Positions 12,330-26,105 of a stretch of 64,000 nucleotides of DNA are shown piece after piece. The translations under genes were made by a program, and so were the position numbers. Source of the DNA: Paracentrotus lividus (Eukaryota; Echinodermata; Echinoidea; Camarodonta; Echinidae); the NCBI GenBank assembly GCA_940671915.1, contig CALNVZ010003432.1:10354265-10418264 (forward strand), read 5' to 3'. The notes under the pieces were generated by a model. It saw only the letters and a list, made by a program, of their open reading frames with translations. It had not been told where the DNA came from and made no database searches. The number at the start of each line of letters is the position of its first letter. Position 1 is the stretch's first letter.

Positions 12330-15300
12330 GACTAACCAGAATCCCGAAGTAAATTGAACCTATGTTTTGTTTTTGAAATGGAGCATTATACAAGTCCTCT
12401 CTTTGAATTTATACGATGAGACCCGTTGAGAGTCTAAAAACTAAGGATTGTTGAGGATTGAGAACCTGAAGCTGTTGACTGACTGAATTCGGTCAACTTC
12501 GTTATGTTCATATTATCCGAATGTTAATCTCCAGTAGTCCGACCCATGAGTAAGCCTCACTGTCGTTTGTGTACGAGTCAATTGAGCTCTGGAAAAAAGT
12601 GCATTCCCCATGATCTCCCGAGTTTCAAGGCCCTTTAATTTGAGGGATGCAAACTGATGCAGTTCAATAGAGTTCAGGGCATAACAAGAACAACTCTGGT
12701 ACCAGAAGTACAGAAGTAGCATCCTTATGGATTGTAGGATTGTAGGAACCTATGTGTAGAAGTGGGATGTTAAAATTGTAGGGGGGGGGGGCAGAGAAAA
12801 CAAGATTGATAAACAAATGTACACGTATGATCTCAAATATTTCTAAAAATTTACAGTCAATTTTGCCAAGCTCCGTTGGGACAGAAGAAATAGCTTAAAC
12901 TTTGAAGATAAAAAAATCAAATTATCAAGGGTTAGAAACAATACATATAGAATATGAATTGTAAAGATGATTTGAAAAGACCTTCATATTTGATAGGTCA
13001 TTATTTGACTTAAATAAGAGTTCGACCTAGGTACGGTTGAATTTATCTACCGATATCTCAATATTAGTTTCTTGTAATAATTAGATGTGTACATAATACC
13101 AGCTTTAGGAAAAAGCAGGTGATTGTATTTTTTTATATATTAATAAAACCTGTTTTTGGAAGGGATTTTTGTTTGTGATTCATGTTAAGGATTCAACCAT
13201 GATTGAGAATCTAAACAAAAAGAATGAATCATTTTTGGTCAGATGAATTAAAACCCAATTTGAGGAATGGAAATCCGAATCATGTCTAGAATGCAAGGTG
13301 CAAGGCATATTAAATATCTCCACAACTGTGACTCTATAAACATTAGTATCTCCATGCTCTAAAACATGATGATGTACTGCATCCAATGGCTAATGGAGTG
13401 ACCTACTTTACTACTTGCCCTGAAGCAAGGTAAGAACAACAAGCTGCATCAGGGATGTCATTAATTCCTTCTTACATCAACCATCAACTCCAGAAGTCGC
13501 TCAATTCCAGTGCAAGAAAGACGCTATCATCAGAAAGAAATTAATCTTGCTTTTTTTTTTGGGGGGGGGGGTTAAATGCACAAAGAAAAATCATTTCCGA
13601 GTGCTTACCAGGACATTACCAAATTTGATTAACCTGTTTAAAGGTACATTTACAAGTCTGTCGAAAATTTCACCTTCCGTCGGATGTAGCGTCATTTTTT
13701 GGCTTTTTGGTGGAGTACGGGATATTGCCCTTCATCCACCTTGAACTGAGCTATTTGATAACTACATTCTGGTGAGGCAAGGCCTCAAAAGTTCCTCACT
13801 TCTATTCTAAGATCTATAAAAAGCAGCAGAGTTTAGGAAGAAGACTAGGGATGCTAAAATCCATGACCAATACCTTGAACGTCATCCAGCGAGAGATCAC
13901 CATTGCTCAAGCAATGCTAATGGGCTATCATCGGACACACACACTATACAATGTCATCACCTCTGTGATTTCAACTCAAATTCTATCTACGAGGCCGACT
14001 ACTGCCATGGGCGCTGGCGTAGCGCGATCCTTGTATATTGATTTCTCTCTGCAAATGTTCATTTTCATTTCTATCCTTTCTTTGTGCTACATTTGTTTCA
14101 TTCTTTCTCAATTTAGATGGTTTAAATGTTGAGTTTTAGCTGAGAGGTTGAGAGTGTCATTGATTTTAGTACCTTTTTTGTAATTCAAGATTTCTGTTTT
14201 CCTCTCTATCTCCTGCTCTCTACAGACTGTATAAAAAAAATGGAACAACCAGGTAAAACAAAATTTAAGTTTGAAATCTTCTCTAAGATGCGTGTATGTG
14301 GTACTATATTAAAGCCAAAAGATTTTTCTTCCTTATACATTTTATTTTGTATAATTTGCTTTTGTAAAACAATAGTTAGGCAAAATTGTGTGCAACAAGA
14401 AAAGAATCAAATTATGAATCTATTGTTCCAGAGCGCTTTTATTCAAGATTTCTTTGGGGTTCCCCATCACCCATTGCCTCATCTCCCTTTTACTACAATT
14501 TTTGTATTCAACATTAATACTCATAATTACATTGTTATATTCTTCCTCTTCTGCACAAATATTATCCCCAACTCTTTTAACACCATTTTCAGCTTTAAAT
14601 TGTCTTCTTCTTCCTTACTTTATCTCTCCCATGCACACGTTTACTCCCATCTCCTTTTATGACCAAATTTTATTCCAGATTTCTTTTGTTTTCCTTTCCA
14701 TACACCATCGATATCCTCCCAGCCCCTATCTCCAATCCTTCCTCTCTCTCTCTCTCTTGTTTAGCTGAATTGAATTCCACAGTGCTAATGCTGGCTGTTA
14801 TTCACTGACTTACCACTAACTTACATCCATTATTTCAGCCTGCAGCTGAAGAGTGCTCCTCCGACACTCTCTCCCTCTCATCCTCTCTCTCCTCTCATCT
14901 CACCGTCCTCATCACCATCATCATGCATGTGTGTATCAGTGTGTGAGGCCCATAGCCATCCAAGGCCCTATATCTACATGTGACTTGCTGGTGCTGCAGC
15001 TTACGATACCGCATATCATCAACAATGCCTGTGCGGCAGCGGCGGCGAGTGTGTGAGAGTGTGTATGTATGTACTGTATGTTTATGTAGGAGTGATGATT
15101 TACAACGCAAGGAGATCACGATAATATATCTCATCATATACTAGTACCTCCGTCCTAGCTCGTAGTAGAAGAGTAGAGCCTCCATCTACTATAGTGTCTG
15201 CAACAAGAATCAATTGCATCAAATCACGCCACGCAAGTTTGACCAAAGATCAATCTGCTACGTTGCACATGAGAAAACTCAAGTCAAAATGCAGAAAGAA

Positions 15301-15552
15301 AGAGATGGAGCACAAAGATTTGTACATGCATTGCACACAAAATTGTAATTGCAATCTCTCCAGGTTGAAGTAAACTCAATGTTTTTCTTTAAATTTCCAA
15401 TTTCACAGTATTAACCCCCATGAACACACCTGCTATGTTAGAATAACCAAAGTCAATCCTGAAATACTACATGTATAGCTTCATAATCCCAAGGTGCTTG
15501 GTAAAGACATATATGTTAGACTAAATAAGTTCATTATTGCGGATTGAAATAA

Positions 15553-15800
15553 TCGCTAGAGGGTATTCATTTGTCTCGCAATCTACTATGGTCAACAAGG
15601 AAATTCGTGATCACTCTCGCTTAACGCCCTTGCGCTGCGATCCGCGGGATTCGTATAAACAGACTACGTTTTCAGTTCATTTTCGCCACTTGATAAAGAG
15701 TTGCAGCGGCACTCGAAAGCTTGTGAACTTGTAAGCTAGTGATCACGAATTTCCTTGTTGACCATAGTAGATTGCGAGACAAATGAATACCCTCTAGCGA
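15553..15800. mobile_element. Foldback MITE with perfect 63-nt terminal inverted repeats
   Basis: Bases 15,553-15,615 (beginning tcgctagagggtattcattt) and 15,738-15,800 (ending aatgaataccctctagcga) are exact reverse complements over all 63 nt by my reading. The spacer is about 122 nt. I could not settle a target duplication. Arms this identical imply a young insertion. Open frames crossing it on both strands are by-products of the palindrome. Confidence 0.88.
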
Positions 15801-16397
15801 CATATATGTTATTTAACTTCTTCCCTTTACATGTACATAGGCCTAAATACTCAGAATAATGTACATGACTACAGGCTAGTGATGAGAATTGATTGATAAA
15901 ACAAAAAAATAATTTGTTCTGAATGCTTGATTTCAGTATAAGCATATAAATAAATACACTCTGAAAGAGATAGTCTAAGAAAAAATGAACAGAATGTCAG
16001 AGGAACAGAGGGAAGTAAATTGAGATAGGAGTTTAAACAGCATAATAAAACAACAGGTTAGATGAAGAGAAAATATCTGGAAAAAAAGGGGGGAAAGGTG
16101 AGGGTCAGAGTAAAAAAAAAAAAGGAAAAAAAAAAAAAAAAGCTAAATCTATATCATTATATCAAAAGATAACAAATTATTCTGATGCAACACGGAAGAA
16201 AATTGGTACAGTTTGTTGGAGAGAGGAAATTAATTAAATTTGTTGAGATCTTATAGACATTAACATTGAATTGAAGAAAGCAAATTATAGAGTCTCTCTC
16301 GCTGTCAGCATAAGATATTAACCAATTGCATATTGGAACCATGTAACTCCTATACAAAGTCTATGGGAGTGAAACAATTTTAACAGTCAACAGGCTA

Positions 16398-16820
<423 letters not shown>

Positions 16821-17124
16821 CTAATATGGCATGAAAAATACATAAAGGCGTATGGGCATATCAGTCCCATTGTCTTCAGTAGCATAGAAATATGAAAAAA
16901 TCCACTACAATAAAATGTCCCTTAGGCAGTAAAGCTACCATATTTAAATAATAAATTCTTGATATATCAAAGTAAAGAAAATGAAGAGTATCAAAATAAT
17001 ATGATCATGATTAATATCATAAGATTAACATGTTAAGAAATTTCATATAACTTCCACTTGAATACAAATAAAAATGAGGATTAATCCCATTCACTCTCAT
17101 GCTATTGCAAGATTTTTTTATATA

Positions 17125-18160
17125 CAGTGGTGGCCAAAATTATTAGAACACCAAGCATATTTAAATGATTTTAGTTATTTTCATTCAGTGGACCATTTAA
17201 ATACCTATAAAATGGTTGGAATGTCTCCGAATGTCATCATTATGCTTCAAAAACTAAATAACATAGCCATGCGTTGGGAACTCGCCCCCAAGTCGCCCTT
17301 ATTTACGTTACGCCACCAATTGAAAAATCTAAAAAATCTTGCCCCTTTCGGGATCAAAGTGTAATAACGTTAAACATTTTAAGCCTCTCCCTACAAAAGT
17401 ATATTCTGAAAGGAAATTTCCTGAGGATGTCAAAAATGGCATTAATAATAACGCAGGGTGAAGTAGTAACATCTTAGTAACGGTAACGGCGTGAATTAGT
17501 GCGAACGATCTGTGTGTAATGCAAACCTGAGACGGGTCCCCGTCTTATCTTTTTTATACTTATATTATGAAATAAAGACACTAAAACAAGATTTAAAGTA
17601 CTATGATTTGCTTTGTTATTGTTATTGGTTTCAATCTTTCATAATTTATCTAAATGTGAATCCAAATTAATTTTTTCTTTCTCCCGAAACTATACACCAG
17701 CTTTAACCTTAAATTGGCACGGTCATTTTGGTTATCTCACGACCAGAGGATGGGCCAATCCGCCCCTTCCCCATCTGACCAAATTGTCTGAAACTTGGGA
17801 TGTGTTTGGGGCATGTAAGAATAAACAAGACTGCAAAGTTTGGCTTGTCTAGCTTAAACACTTTTTGAGTTATCGGCATATGTAATTGGCATTTCACGTT
17901 TTTGTACATGTTTAATACAAAGGACTATGGGAAAACTGAAAGCGCATAGCGCAACAATTTTTAAAGCTGCGCATTACCTGATGGTCGAAACTATATAAAT
18001 TTGGTATCACAAGATACATACGACTCTACGCTATAAAGTCATGAAAGCTGTCGGCACCAAAAAGTTATCCTCAAACTTACTTCGCCAAATGTACTAGGGC
18101 ATTGAGAATCCCATAGACTTTGTGTAGCTTCAAGTGTTCTAACAATTTCGGCCACCACTG
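17125..18160. mobile_element. Tc1/mariner-like non-autonomous element, 1.04 kb
   Basis: TIRs start CAGTGGTGGCC and extend 27 nt, through -AAATT-TTAGAACAC, with two mismatches between ends. TA lies directly outside each end (17,123-17,124 and 18,161-18,162), the standard duplication of this superfamily. The CAGTGGTGGCCAAAATTATT start resembles Tc1-like elements. No DDE transposase can be recognised in the interior, so it is a deletion derivative or relic. Confidence 0.87.
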
Positions 18161-18320
18161 TATATATATATATATATATATGTATGACAAAGTGACCCTA
18201 AAAACGACCCTATTTGGGGTCAGGGCTATACATCATGCTATGGCACCAAATGACCCGGAAAGGTGTATGACCTCAATGGACCCAGAATGAGGTAATTCTG
18301 CCCCTTCCTTCCTCAGAATG

Positions 18321-18509
18321 TATATAACCACACCCCATCCTATCCCTTCTTGGTTTTCCACCGGAAAACAGCTGCATCGTTAGACTCCAGCTCCTGCTGA
18401 ACATATGGACTCCCCTCTCCCCCCCCCCAAGAAGGTCAAGTTTACTCAAAGGTCATTTGAGTGCAGGTGTAATGCCTCAGCCACACCCGGCAAGAGACAG
18501 ACACGGTGA
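18321..18509 (+). promoter_or_regulatory. TATA box plus possible 34-codon frame or first exon
   Basis: A TATATAA box (18,321-18,327) lies 78 nt upstream of an ATG at 18,405. The frame opens MDSPLPPPKKVKFTQRSFEC, with a PPPKKVKF stretch resembling a basic nuclear-localisation signal, and stops at 18,507-18,509. The ATG context is weak (C at -3, G at +4). The stop overlaps a possible but poor donor (gtgatg), so this could be a short peptide, a first exon, a transposon promoter or chance. I do not recognise the peptide. Confidence 0.2.
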
Positions 18510-18919
18510 TGGGTAGAATACTACATTACAGCAAATGGAAAGTTAGTGGTTTGTTTGAGAGTGTGAATGGGGTACTATGGTGCTATTTCACCTGTTTCTC
18601 TTTATAACCTAATTGGAAATGTTCAGGTATAGGAGGTAGATGGTTTCCGTCTGAAGGTCACCTTCTAAATTATGAAATTGTTTGAGAGTCACTAACAGTA
18701 AAACAAGAAACACCCAAGATTCAGTTTTTTTGTTTTTCGAGTGAAATTCAGTAAAACATAGTGGAGTGCAAAAAAAATGAGGACAAAATAGGCAAAAAGG
18801 ATTAAGGGATTTAGGTAAAATATGTAAGGTAAAAAGTGGGAAAGATTACCTTACAATTTACCTTTGTGATGCATTTTGTTGTTGTTATACTGCATTGTCA
18901 ATTAAAACAACATGGAGAC

Positions 18920-19016
18920 AATGAACACCAACTTTGTTTTTCTTTATATCAGCGTTTTGTAATTGCGTTTTGTATCATGATCCATGTTGGCGTTTAAAAT
19001 TTGAAAATGAACATTG
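18920..19016. repeat. Solo arm of the 28,208-28,686 foldback element
   Basis: The segment containing ttatatcagcgttttgtaat, gttttgtatcatgat-catgttggcg and tgaacattg matches the right arm at about 28,590-28,686. The opposite arm is missing. Confidence 0.75.
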
Positions 19017-20042
19017 ACACCCATAATTAAATACTAAGGAGTTCTTATATATCTAAGGCATGCTATATATATTTCCCCCATATTCCAGGCATATCATAAT
19101 AAATTTTTTTTAAACAGATTTCAGACATTATTTTCTACACAATGTACGTTGACATGTATATCTCAGGCAAACTAAAAAAGAATCTAATATCGTCAGGTAA
19201 GGAAGTAAATTTCATAAACATGTAATCTGTGATTCACATGAATGTATTTTCTAAAATACATGTCTTTGCAAACATCTATCCTCTTTGCCTATTTCCTGTC
19301 ATATTTGATACTGTCTCATCTTCTGTTCTTAACTCCTCTACTTCTTCCCCTTCTGTTTGATTGTAATAGGATTAATTTCCACTTTAACTGCTCTTTACAC
19401 CACTTGCACATTCAGTTCAGTGAGCAGAAAAGGTTAATTACTCACAAGGGGGATCTTCCAGTATTCTCAGCACTAATTAAGCTGAAAGGGGATACACTAC
19501 TTGTGAAATACTAATTGATCTCACAACAGTCCCTGGTGTGCGGACATTGGCTCTGGCATGAAGAAGCAGAGTTATAGGGCTGTGATAACATTTAACATTG
19601 GGGTTGTCCAGGGCTGAAGTTGACCTACGATAAGGGTACGATAATACACCAGCGGTGGACTGTAGGCCTACCATGTTGGAAGAAGAAGAAGAAGAAGTGT
19701 AAGGAATTGAGCTTGGAGTACTGATGGAGTGAATTAAAAGTGAAAAATACACATTTTCACTCAAAATACACTCCAATTTCACTCTAAATCCACTTTTTTC
19801 TAATATTGACTACTTCAAGTGTGAACCCTTTGTTTCTTTTTTCTTTCTGAGAGAGTACAATGCTCTTTACAGGGATTCTATATGAAGACGCATACGTATA
19901 AAGTTTCAGGATGAATTATTTTGTGTCTTAAATTGGAGTACTAAAATAGCATTTATCATGGCTTTCCGGCTCTCTTTAATATAAGTCACCTTTACTTTCA
20001 TTCCTGAAACCAAAGACTGCAACCTTTTCAGTCCACATATAC

Positions 20043-20459
20043 CATGTTTACACTGTGACTCGACTCAGGGGTTCGACACGGCAATTGTGTAAGACACAGC
20101 AATTTTATGTCATTTTAACAGGACCAGTGTGATCCGCAACCCGAGTTCGACACACCCTTTTTGCTCCCCCAAATTGTAGGTTTCGATCTGGGAGGCGGGT
20201 TCGACACAGCAATTTTTCTGTGTGTTAACAGAAAACCATGTCAAAGTCGATGACCTCGAGGTCAGAGGTGGAATTTACCTAATTCACAACACACATTAAT
20301 GACGTCCCTTTACTTCCAGTCATGATCTCCATGTCGAATTGAACTTGCCTTTTTTGTTCTGTATAAACACGATCACAGATTCACTCTTTGCAGTGTTGAA
20401 CCCTTCCTGAGGATTTGACACGAGAGCCGAGTCACAGTACAAGTCACAGTATAAACACG
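20043..20459. mobile_element. Foldback element with CATGTTTACACTGTGACT ends
   Basis: The left end catgtttacactgtgact and the right end agtcacagtataaacacg are inverse over 18 nt with two mismatches. Inside, the phrase ttcgacac(a)-gcaatt is repeated several times. The 417-bp length and lack of an open frame indicate a non-autonomous DNA element. The superfamily is not decided. Confidence 0.7.
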
Positions 20460-21754
20460 TTAAAAAAAGACCTTCATTTATTTTATACAGGTATTAATTA
20501 AGCTCTGTTTACAATGGATTGCTCCATGGACCTATAACTTGCATGATTGCTCCAATTATTAGATCCGATCAAGGTGGGTCTGATTCTACTTTCTTGAGTG
20601 CTTCATCACCTAATAACATTAACAAATTGCTTATCTGTTGGGTAAGACTGTATCACAGGCCATCAACATCAATTTCTCATTCTAATTTCCATCATCGCTA
20701 AATGACAGGCTTTATCGTGAATCGTGGTCGACTTTTTATGCATGCTTGTAATCAAAATGGGTTTAATTGGCATTTGTCATGGTTCTCTACCTCCCGTCCA
20801 GTCTTTCCAATGTGCTACGTCATCTAAATTGTTTGAAGCTGAATTAAAATGGGGGGGGGGGGTGTAACACAGTTTGAGGCAGTGTATACTTCAGAACAAA
20901 ATGGGAATACAGTTAGTTTTATTGAAAATATCCTGATCTACCAAGACGAAAAAGTCTAAATTTACAATTTTACATGTTATTTTCATTCATTGATGCATAC
21001 TACATGTATGTGAATAAAATGCACACTTGTAACATAAAAGCAATGTATGTTCTCCATACTTCTGTATAAAACAGGATTGTACTTGAAAATAGCATCATAT
21101 ATCAAACAATCATACTGGACCTACATGTAAATGAACATGACAAACAGATACTGTTCATGAATGGGTATGTACAGCAAACAAATTTAGAATAAATAACAAT
21201 TGTCCCCAAAAATAAACAAAGGCCGACATTATTAGTCATATACCATGCTAAAGTTCAAGTTCAAAGTTCCCTGGTGCTTTTGATCACTAGACACACCTTT
21301 GTAAATATCCTCCAGACAAATTTGATGTGGACAACGTTGATTGATATACCTCATCAGACACTTGCATTGATATGAGATTAACATATTTATGATTCTTCTT
21401 TTTCTTGTTTTTGAGTCCTTTCTCTCACATTTTCTTTCTTTTTTAGTATCTTTTAAAAAATCCTCTTTGAGATCCTATAATAGGATGGGGGTGCACATGT
21501 GATGAGCAACAAATTTGAAATGTCCCCCTTCCCGAGGAGAAACATTTTCAGAATATATGTGTGTAAAATTCTACTTTCAAAATGCCCCCTGTAGTCTGTG
21601 AACCAGCTCACAATTTTTTTGTATCCTAAAACCTTGGGTCTTTGATTATAGACTAGGCATGTGTTCAACAAGGAAATGGATGTAGGGAAATGGGACCAAG
21701 CTCTTCCTCTTAGACAGAACTAAAGGTTAGAGTATCATACTTTTCAATACAATA

Positions 21755-22158
21755 TTTAATTTCAATATGCACCTAGATAATATATTGTTGTTTTATAAGC
21801 ATTGCCATCAAATCATTATTCCCCAAAACTTTGAAGAAAGAGGGAGGGAGAGAAATGGATAAAATTAAGTATTCCAAACAGCCTGTGCTTTAATTTCAAA
21901 ACACACCGAGATAATATGTAGTAGTTTTATAAGCAGTGCCATCAAATTATTATTCTCCAAAACTTTAAAGAAAGAGGAAGGGAGAAAAATTGATCAAATT
22001 AAGTATTCCAAACAGCCTGTGCTTTAATTTCAATTCGCACATAGATAATATTTTGTTGTTTTATAAGCAGTGCGATCAAATCATTATTCTCCAAAACTTT
22101 AAAGTAAGAGGAAGGGAGAAAAATTGATCAAATTAAGTATTCCAAACAGCCTGTGCTT
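21755..22158. repeat. Tandem repeat, three units of 134 bp
   Basis: Units start at 21,755, 21,889 and 22,023, each opening tttaatttcaa and closing tattccaaacagcctgtgct. The second and third units are more alike than either is to the first. No relation to a mobile element is apparent. Confidence 0.88.
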
Positions 22159-22599
22159 ATTGTTTCTACGTACTGTAGGCCTACTTATTATTTTAAAAAA
22201 TTTAAGGGGGGAAAACAAAATTGCTTGACCTTGGAACCACAAATTTGCCCTTGAATTTAGGATTAAATACAGATCAATAATGAATAAAGGGAGTTTGGAA
22301 AACAAATTAAACAGCAGGAAAGTAAATTGTGGTCTCTAGATTAATTTGGGGAAGGAGGGGGGAAGTCCCAGGGCCAATATGGATAAACAGAGAAGTTATT
22401 TTTGTAACATGAAGTGTCACTCATCCCCAGTTCATACATGTACTAGCAGCAGTGCCCGTAGCAGCACAGGGGGGAGGCACATGATTTTATTTTATATGGT
22501 TTGTTACATTATAGAAATTTGATTCTGGATCGTTAAAAAAAAAACCAAACAAACAAACAAAAACAAACGTTGAAATGTTATCATAATAATAAACATATT

Positions 22600-25215
22600 T
22601 CGATATCATGTCAACAGTCCACCATAGATGTTATTACCTTTCCCTTTCTCCCTCTATCGTTCCCCTATAATTTCTCCTAATTTGTTAAAAAAAAAAAAAA
22701 AAAAAAAAATCGGACATTCAGGCTCTAAGAAAAGAAGGTCACATATCATACATATAGGGGGTGTTTAATTATTTTCCCCCTATTTTATTTATTATTTTAT
22801 ATATGCTTTTCGACCAATTTGGTGTCCCCTTCAGGTCAGTTTAGCGCCCCGCTAAGGTAAATTTGGTGTCCCCCTTAAGCCCCCCCCCCACCCAAAATAC
22901 GGCATGTTACTTATAGTTCTTACTTCTGTTTTTTTTTTCCTTTCGTATTTTCCCCCTATAATATTTTTGTTATCTTATATCAGTTTAATTGGAGACATTC
23001 CTTTACAGAAACTTATAATAATTAGATATGAATGCTTTATCAAAACATTATCCTTCAAGTGTGCCATCAACCCAAATATCAAAATCACCCGCCCCTCCCC
23101 CCCAAAAAACCCAATCCAGTTAGACTGAGAGGTAAGTTAGACTAGAGGTATATATTACAATGTGCATGATATCTGCATGGATTAAATCGTGTAAGTGACA
23201 TGTAGCTCTTTAATTGCTTCGAATTACGTTTTGCTCTCTTGTTCTGGTCCATTGGCAGAACAATAAATTTCCCTTAGTTTATTTGCTTTCCCGTATAACG
23301 TAATATATATTCAATTTGAAATATCATAATTTAGTGGTTTGGTTGTATTTTTCTATTTCCGGCTGTCCTATACTCCCTTAATATTTTACTTTATCTCTCT
23401 CTCTCTCCCTTTCTCTCTCCGTTCTCCTCTCCACCTCCTCTATAACATGTTTGTTTGTTTTTGTTTTTGTTTTTTCATTTTTTTTTTCTTCATTTTAATC
23501 AACTGTATTATTTCATGACACCTGAATGGGTCGATGGAGTACTTGGAGCCCTAACTGAACTGTTAATGGTAAACAACTCTGAGAGGTTCATGTTCTTTGG
23601 GGCTATTGGTAGAAAAATTTTCCATATTTTTTTTTTATTTTCCCTCATATAACGAATATTATATTCATTTTGAAATATTTTTTGATTTTCAAATCATTAT
23701 TATGAAAATTATATCTATTTTGAAATAATCAATTTTAAATATTTTGATTTCTCTTTAAATTATATTTATTTTGAAATATCATAATTTAATCATTTCGTTT
23801 CTCTTTTAATTTTCCGACTATCTTATTGTTTTAGTTTATATATCTCTCTGCGCATCCTCTCCACCTCCTCCATAACATGGATTTTTATTATTATTATAAG
23901 ACGCCCCTTTCTCTCTCACTCTGGTTGGGGGTGTATATTTTTTTATGACGCCTTTTTTTTTTTAATTTCATTCCGATATTAAAAAAAAACGCCTTCAAAA
24001 ACCGACTCATTTTCATTTTTTAATTGCTGCTGATGTTTAAAATAATGATTATCAATAAAGAGGAATACCGTGTTATATATTACATGTACAAATGTTTCGA
24101 TACTTGACAACCGTCCACCATAGATTGTTTATTATTCCTTTTCCCCTTCTCTCTCTCTTTCTCTCTTCTTTTTTTCTCCATTTTCCCTCCGAGAGATTTA
24201 TTTCAAGTTCGTTCTTATACATATTTATATATACGATTATAGACTTCTTTTCCTACCAGATTTTGCTGACATTGCATTCGGAATTATATAATCATAACCC
24301 CCCAAAAAAAAAAAAAAACACAAAAAAAACAACAAAAAAAAACAAAAAAAACAACAAAACAAACAAACCAAACAAAAACAAACAAAAAACATTTCCAGCT
24401 CACCTCTGCTGCACTCTAAAAAAAAGGTAACTCGCAAGAAAATGATAATAAACTAATGCTTTACTCCCAACGGAGTAATTTTGTTTACTCTAACAGAGTC
24501 AAAAGGTAACTCGCAGAAAATGAGTAAACTCCTTTCGAAGCTAGGATTAGGAATGATACATAGATGATTAAAAGTTACTCTTTTCTGAGTAACATTTAGC
24601 TCAATCGCATGAGTAATTTTTTACTCAGTAACATTTATCTCAACCGCATGAGTAATATTTTTCTCAATTTCACGCGAGTTACCTTTTTGCTCAATATTGG
24701 GTAAGATTTTACTCATTTTTTAGAGTGTGATCAACGAATTATTCAATATATATGAGCACTTCTGTTTTTTTTTTTTATCCTTTCTCGTTCCATCCTCTTT
24801 CTATACATTATTTTATTTTCGTTTTTTTTTTCCTTTCGGTATTGGCCACTATATATTTTTACTCACCTTATATCGGTTTAATGAAAGACGTCCTTTCAGG
24901 ATGTATCTCAGGTATAAATATTTTATTAAAAACATTATTCTTGAGCATGCAGCTTTCCCTAAGGAAATATCAAAAACAAACCCAAGAAAACTTAACAATT
25001 AAAAGACCCGAATCAAGTTAGACTGAGAGGTATATGAGATAATTAGTTATATGATTTACTTCGTAACCGATAACGTAATATGGCCTATAATCATTTTAAA
25101 AATTATAATTTTAGTGGTTTGATTTCTATATCAATTTCCGGCTGTCCATCCTCCCTTACTATTTTGTTAATGTATCTCTCTCTCACTTCTATATAACACG
25201 TATATTTTTATATTT
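22600..25215. repeat. Diverged direct duplication of a pyrimidine-rich block
   Basis: Anchors recur in the same order: ccaccatagat (22,620 and 24,115), tttttttcctttcg with ataatatttt/actatatttt then ttatatc-gtttaat (about 22,925 and 24,825), gttagactgagaggta (about 23,120 and 25,018), and ccggctgtcc-ta-ctccctta (about 23,362 and 25,138). The offset rises from about 1.49 to about 1.9 kb across the second copy, largely because of the MITE at 24,412-24,727. A third partial echo lies at 23,740-23,880. Confidence 0.7.
24412..24727. mobile_element. Short element with CACTCTAAAAAA inverted ends
   Basis: The left end cactctaaaaaa and the right end ttttttagagtg are exact inverses. The interior is built from repeats of ggtaactcgca and (t)gagtaa / ttactca in both orientations. 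There is no open frame. It sits inside the second copy of the 22.6-25.2 kb duplication, so it inserted after that event. Confidence 0.75.
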
Positions 25216-25984
25216 TTTAATGACGCCCCTTCTGTCTGTCTCTGTCTCTGTCTCTCTCTTTGTTTTTTTTTTGTTTTTTGTTTTTGTTTTTTTTTTGCTG
25301 TGATTAACGTTGTTTTTGCTTTCTTAAAGACACCAATAGATTATAGCGATCATGATCGGCAGAAATTCCGTTGAAGTTTTTCATCGAAAATGGCGAGATT
25401 GCATCCAAACGTCCCTATTTCATGACGTCTGAATGTGACGTTGCACTGCTTTTTTTGTTTAAGTGATTTGTTGAGCAAAGTGTTGACACTAAAAAACAAC
25501 GACGGCGACAAACATTGCACCGAACCTCGTACCCAAAGAAACATAGAGGGGGAAAGCGTTAGATTTCACGCGTTCGATAATAATATATGGAGTAGGATTG
25601 AAAGTGAATTGGCAGTTGGAACGATGGAAGCAGTGATAGGGTCTGCGCTGCGCACAGACTCCCGCAAACCAGCGCGAGAACGGGTACTACCCGTTTTCGG
25701 GCAGTGGCAGCTCTCCGTTTTCTTGTCCTTCGGCTTCGGCTTTTATTATATAGATACAGTTATACACCACCTATTCACAAAATTCCCAAAACTGTTACTT
25801 ACCATTAGCAATGTAGGCCTATATGAACAGGGGTCAATATTACGTTGTTGATGTTCCTCCTATATGTATTTTGAGCATATTTTGCAGCTTTTTTTTTTTA
25901 TTATATGACACCTTTTCACATAATAAAACCACAATGTCAATACCATATTTTGTGGCTTACATGTATGTAGAAGTTTTATGATAA

Positions 25985-26105
25985 CACTGATATGTATCAG
26001 GAATATTGTAGTTCAGATTCTAAACGATTTTATTGTAAGAGCAATCCATCTTGCTGCCAACCCGAGAGAGGGTGCGATCCCCGAATTGTACGGGCGAAAA
26101 AAAAT
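25985..26105 (+). repeat. Dispersed repeat, copy 1 (inverse of 29,293-29,440)
   Basis: Shared phrases are gtagttcagattct-aacgattttattg, then gagagagggtgcgatccccg and aat-gtacgggcga followed by an A run. The GGTGCGATCCCC portion resembles a tRNA B box, so a SINE origin is possible but not shown. Confidence 0.6.

Noticed and set aside
14240-14768. Two overlapping plus-strand frames of 140 and 104 codons
   Set aside because: Hydrophobic translation of a T/C-rich tract, with overlapping frames equally open. Low-complexity effect.
26035-26100. tRNA gene suggested by a B-box-like GGTGCGATCCCC
   Set aside because: No A box or cloverleaf can be built around it. The segment is part of a dispersed repeat pair.
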